A stretch of DNA of 64,000 nucleotides. Origin: Ifrita kowaldi. Lineage: Eukaryota; Chordata; Aves; Passeriformes; Cinclosomatidae. Position numbers and translations under genes: made by a program. The stretch lies in the NCBI GenBank assembly GCA_013398055.1, contig VZRS01009486.1, forward strand, positions 1 to 64,000, in the 5' to 3' direction. Below the pieces are notes generated by a model that was given only the letters and a program-made list of their open reading frames with translations, was not told the DNA's origin and did no database searches. Positions 61,801 through 64,000 of this stretch are shown here, one piece after another (positions within the stretch are counted from its first letter, which is position 1; every line of letters starts with the position of its first letter).

Positions 61801-64000
61801 ACCATGCTGAGGTAGAGTAACACAGCTGAGAAAAGCAGCCACATAGCTTGGCAGGACCCTGGAGGGAGGAGAGGCTCATGCTGTGCTTGCTTAATGTGGT
61901 TACAGGCCTTCATTAACAACACAGGGAAAGGAGGGGAACTGCTGAACGCGTGTGGGTTCGGGTTGGATGCATCCCGGTCCCAGGAACTCCACCTGACACT
62001 CACCCTCTCTGCCACCGCTCGCACTGACTGAATGCTGGTCCCATAGAGATTGTCATTGAACTGCCCAGCCTCTATGAACTTGTTGTCCTGGATGTCCTTC
62101 TCCATCTGTTCCCGGGATACGACAAAGTGGTAGTCCTGTCCGTCCACCTCGTTCTCGCGCCGAGGCCTGGTGGTGTCTGGAGGAGAGCGGGCACCAAGAG
62201 TGAACCCAGAGTGGCGCATGAGAAACCGAGAGGGAGGAAACCCACCTGTGCTCCCGGCCCCTTCCCCACACCCTGCAAGGAGCAGAGCCACCACTCTCCC
62301 CTCCCTCCAGCAAGGGCACTGAGTGCTGGCTGGGACTTACGAGGCACGCAGGAACCAAACTTGTGTGGGAATTCAGAGATGAGGTCATCGTTAATTCGGT
62401 CCTTTGTCGGCCCCAGGATGATCACTGGCCTCGCATAGTGAACTGCGAACAAGAGCCACAACCTGAGGCCCCACGTGTGCTGCGGGCAGCTGACCCTACT
62501 GCCACTTTTGGCATCGACCTGCCCTCTCCCTGCTGGCAATGGGTGCTCTTGCTCACATGGGCACCCAAAGGTGCCTCCTCCGTGCGAGTTTATCTCCTCC
62601 TGGTCACGGCCAACATGTCCTTCCCATCTGACCCAAACCATCTGCGTGGCCCCGGGGGAGGTTCTGCAGGTCTCCAGGGTCGCGGATCAGCAAAGCTGCT
62701 CCCTTGCTTGGGGCAGGAGCCAGGCAACCAGGACAGCTGGGCGAGGATGCCACGGAGCTGGGGGAGTGACGGGAGCCTAAGAGTCAGATCCAGCTTCTGG
62801 CAAGGACAGACCACCGAGGCTGGGACTATTCAGCCTGCGAAAGGGTCTGCAGGGATTGAGCATCAAGCAGGGTTAAAGGCTGAGGGCTGGGGGAGGGTTG
62901 CTCTGCAGCAGGGACCTGGTCTGAGGCAGGAAGAGATAATCTTGTCCTCAGCTGAGGACCAAAGCCCAGCTCAGTTTTAGCTCCGCATCTCTCCCTTGGT
63001 CTTGCAGACCATGACACAAATCTTTTCTGTTGATTAAAACAGGGCAGTCGAGTTCAGGGAAAGCCGTGCACACCTGGCTCCCCTGCTGCACGCAACACAC
63101 GAGACTCCACTTGCATCCACCCCGTGCCGTGCTGGTGTGGCAGGAGGGGAGGGCGCACCGGACACCCTGGCTGTGCTGGGGACACAGGTGGCTGCACTGC
63201 AGCAGGCACGGGGCAGTTCAGCTCAGGACTTACTTTCTTGCCGCGTCACTGGCTCGTACGACAGGATGGTGTCCTCTTGTCCTTCTGCAACAGAGCCAGG
63301 GAGATGTAGGTGAGCACTTGCAGCAGCTCTCCAGCCCCTCTGCAGCTGTGAGGAGCTGGCTCCTGCCCCTTCAGCCTCCCACAGCTTTGGGGACACTCCA
63401 GGCTGTCCCCATCACTCCACCCACGGATGTGAAGCATGACGGGCATGCAGTTATGAGCCCTTGAGCCATTTAATTATTCGTGTCCCAGCTCTGGGTCAAG
63501 CCTCCTCTTTCCCTCCCCCACCGCCGCAGGCTCCCAGCCCATTGGGATGTAGTGTCCTCCCTGCAGGTATTTAGAGGACTGTCTGGGGACAAAGGGAGCG
63601 TCTATTGCAGCTGGATCCCATGCTCTTTTGCAGGCTTGGGCTCCAGGAGCCATCTATGCTACAGGCCTGGCCTCTGGCCATTGCTTGCTGTAGCAGGCAC
63701 TGAGGATGGGGGATCAGCATGGACTGGGAACCCACCACCCTGCCTTGGAGCAGAGCCCTGAAGCCAGGAGAGAGCAGTGAAGCAGGCAGGTTCCTTCCTG
63801 CTCCCCAGCCCCTGCTCTCCCTGGCTCCGAGGAGGGAGCTGGCCGCAGCATCTCAGTGTCACCAGCAGGAAGGACCAGCCTCCGAACAGAACCACCACTG
63901 GGACAAGACAAGATGGAAGTGCCAGAACATGCACACTCACACGGGGACACGCACACGGGGCGGGAGAGCAGGAGGACACACACTTACTGGAACTGCTCTC
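58826..64000 (-). CDS. DLG3: Discs large MAGUK scaffold 3 (SAP102), C-terminal part
   Basis: DLG3 is a postsynaptic scaffold that anchors NMDA receptors. Minus-strand exons, in transcript order, are 64000-63988 (partial, ends ESSS), 63284-63234 (GQEDTILSYEPVTRQE), 62442-62341, 62176-62004, 61446-61336, 60761-60670 and 58932-58826 (stop TGA). They encode the end of the SH3-GK linker and the whole guanylate-kinase-like domain: RPVIILGPTKDRINDDLISE, KFGSCVPHTTRPRRENEVDG, SREQMEKDIQDNKFIEAGQF, then the C-terminus SGHYIWVPSPEKL. The P-loop is the degenerate MAGUK type, so it binds phosphopeptides and is not expected to be a kinase. RRENEVDGQDYHF and NRRQTYEQANKVFDKAMKLE separate DLG3 from DLG1, DLG2 and DLG4. 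The PDZ domains lie beyond the right edge. All phases agree. Confidence 0.92.

Noticed and set aside
58826..62442. Assignment of the guanylate-kinase-like exons to DLG1, DLG2 or DLG4
   Set aside because: The RRENEVDGQDYHF and NRRQTYEQANK segments and synteny with TEX11 fit DLG3 best.
62790..62880. CR1-like gaggctgggactattcagcc in a DLG3 intron
   Set aside because: Only a short similarity to CR1 internal sequence; no tail and no second block to confirm it.
1..64000. CRISPR arrays, operons, prophage or other prokaryotic systems
   Set aside because: Introns, CpG islands, CR1 elements and ERVs show vertebrate DNA; no regularly spaced short repeats were seen.

Overview
The window is nuclear DNA from a bird, most likely a passerine. 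It has spliced vertebrate genes with GT-AG introns, CpG-rich promoters, several 3' tails of CR1 LINEs, and a betaretrovirus-like LTR of a type I recognise from songbird genomes. The order SLC7A3 - TEX11 - DLG3, with SLC7A3 and TEX11 in tandem and TEX11 convergent with DLG3, matches human Xq13.1. In zebra finch that block lies on chromosome 4A (known synteny, not tested here).

Layout. 1-3140 (+): a small gene of seven coding exons for a 176-residue basic protein ending in a coiled coil; I do not recognise it. 3141-5500: intergenic, with one CR1 tail. 5560-16112 (+): SLC7A3, a cationic amino acid transporter, with a non-coding first exon, eleven coding exons (634 residues) and a 3' UTR that seems to be split by a class III-like endogenous retrovirus (11951-15114). 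16113-19225: no secure gene. 19226-21139 (-): a decayed beta-type ERV. 21144-23642 (-): a CBP20-family cap-binding protein gene whose first exon is missing near an assembly gap. 23640-24035: a CpG-rich stretch from which that gene and TEX11 appear to diverge. 23879-51582 (+): TEX11, the Zip4/Spo22-type meiotic TPR protein, apparently intact over about 940 residues. 51583-55990: intergenic. 55990-64000 (-): the 3' end of DLG3 (SAP102), with the guanylate-kinase-like domain complete and the rest beyond the right edge.

The genes are neighbours by ancient synteny, not a functional pathway: amino acid import, RNA cap binding, meiotic crossover formation and synaptic scaffolding. The non-standard content is mobile: two ERVs (one in the SLC7A3 3' UTR, one abutting the likely poly(A) site of the cap-binding gene) and four CR1 fragments.

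Assembly quality affects the reading. There are N runs at 12812-12921 and 23746-23769 and single Ns at 5504, 27286, 57589, 57690 and 58574. Two nearly exact tandem duplications meet at or beside single Ns (26559-28016 and 57187-58092) and look like unmerged contig overlaps. I did not find a previously undescribed system. The items most worth a second look are the unrecognised coiled-coil gene, the ATF4-type site in SLC7A3, the retroviral insertions at two 3' ends, and a possible decayed secreted or Ig-type gene near 17.7-18.4 kb.
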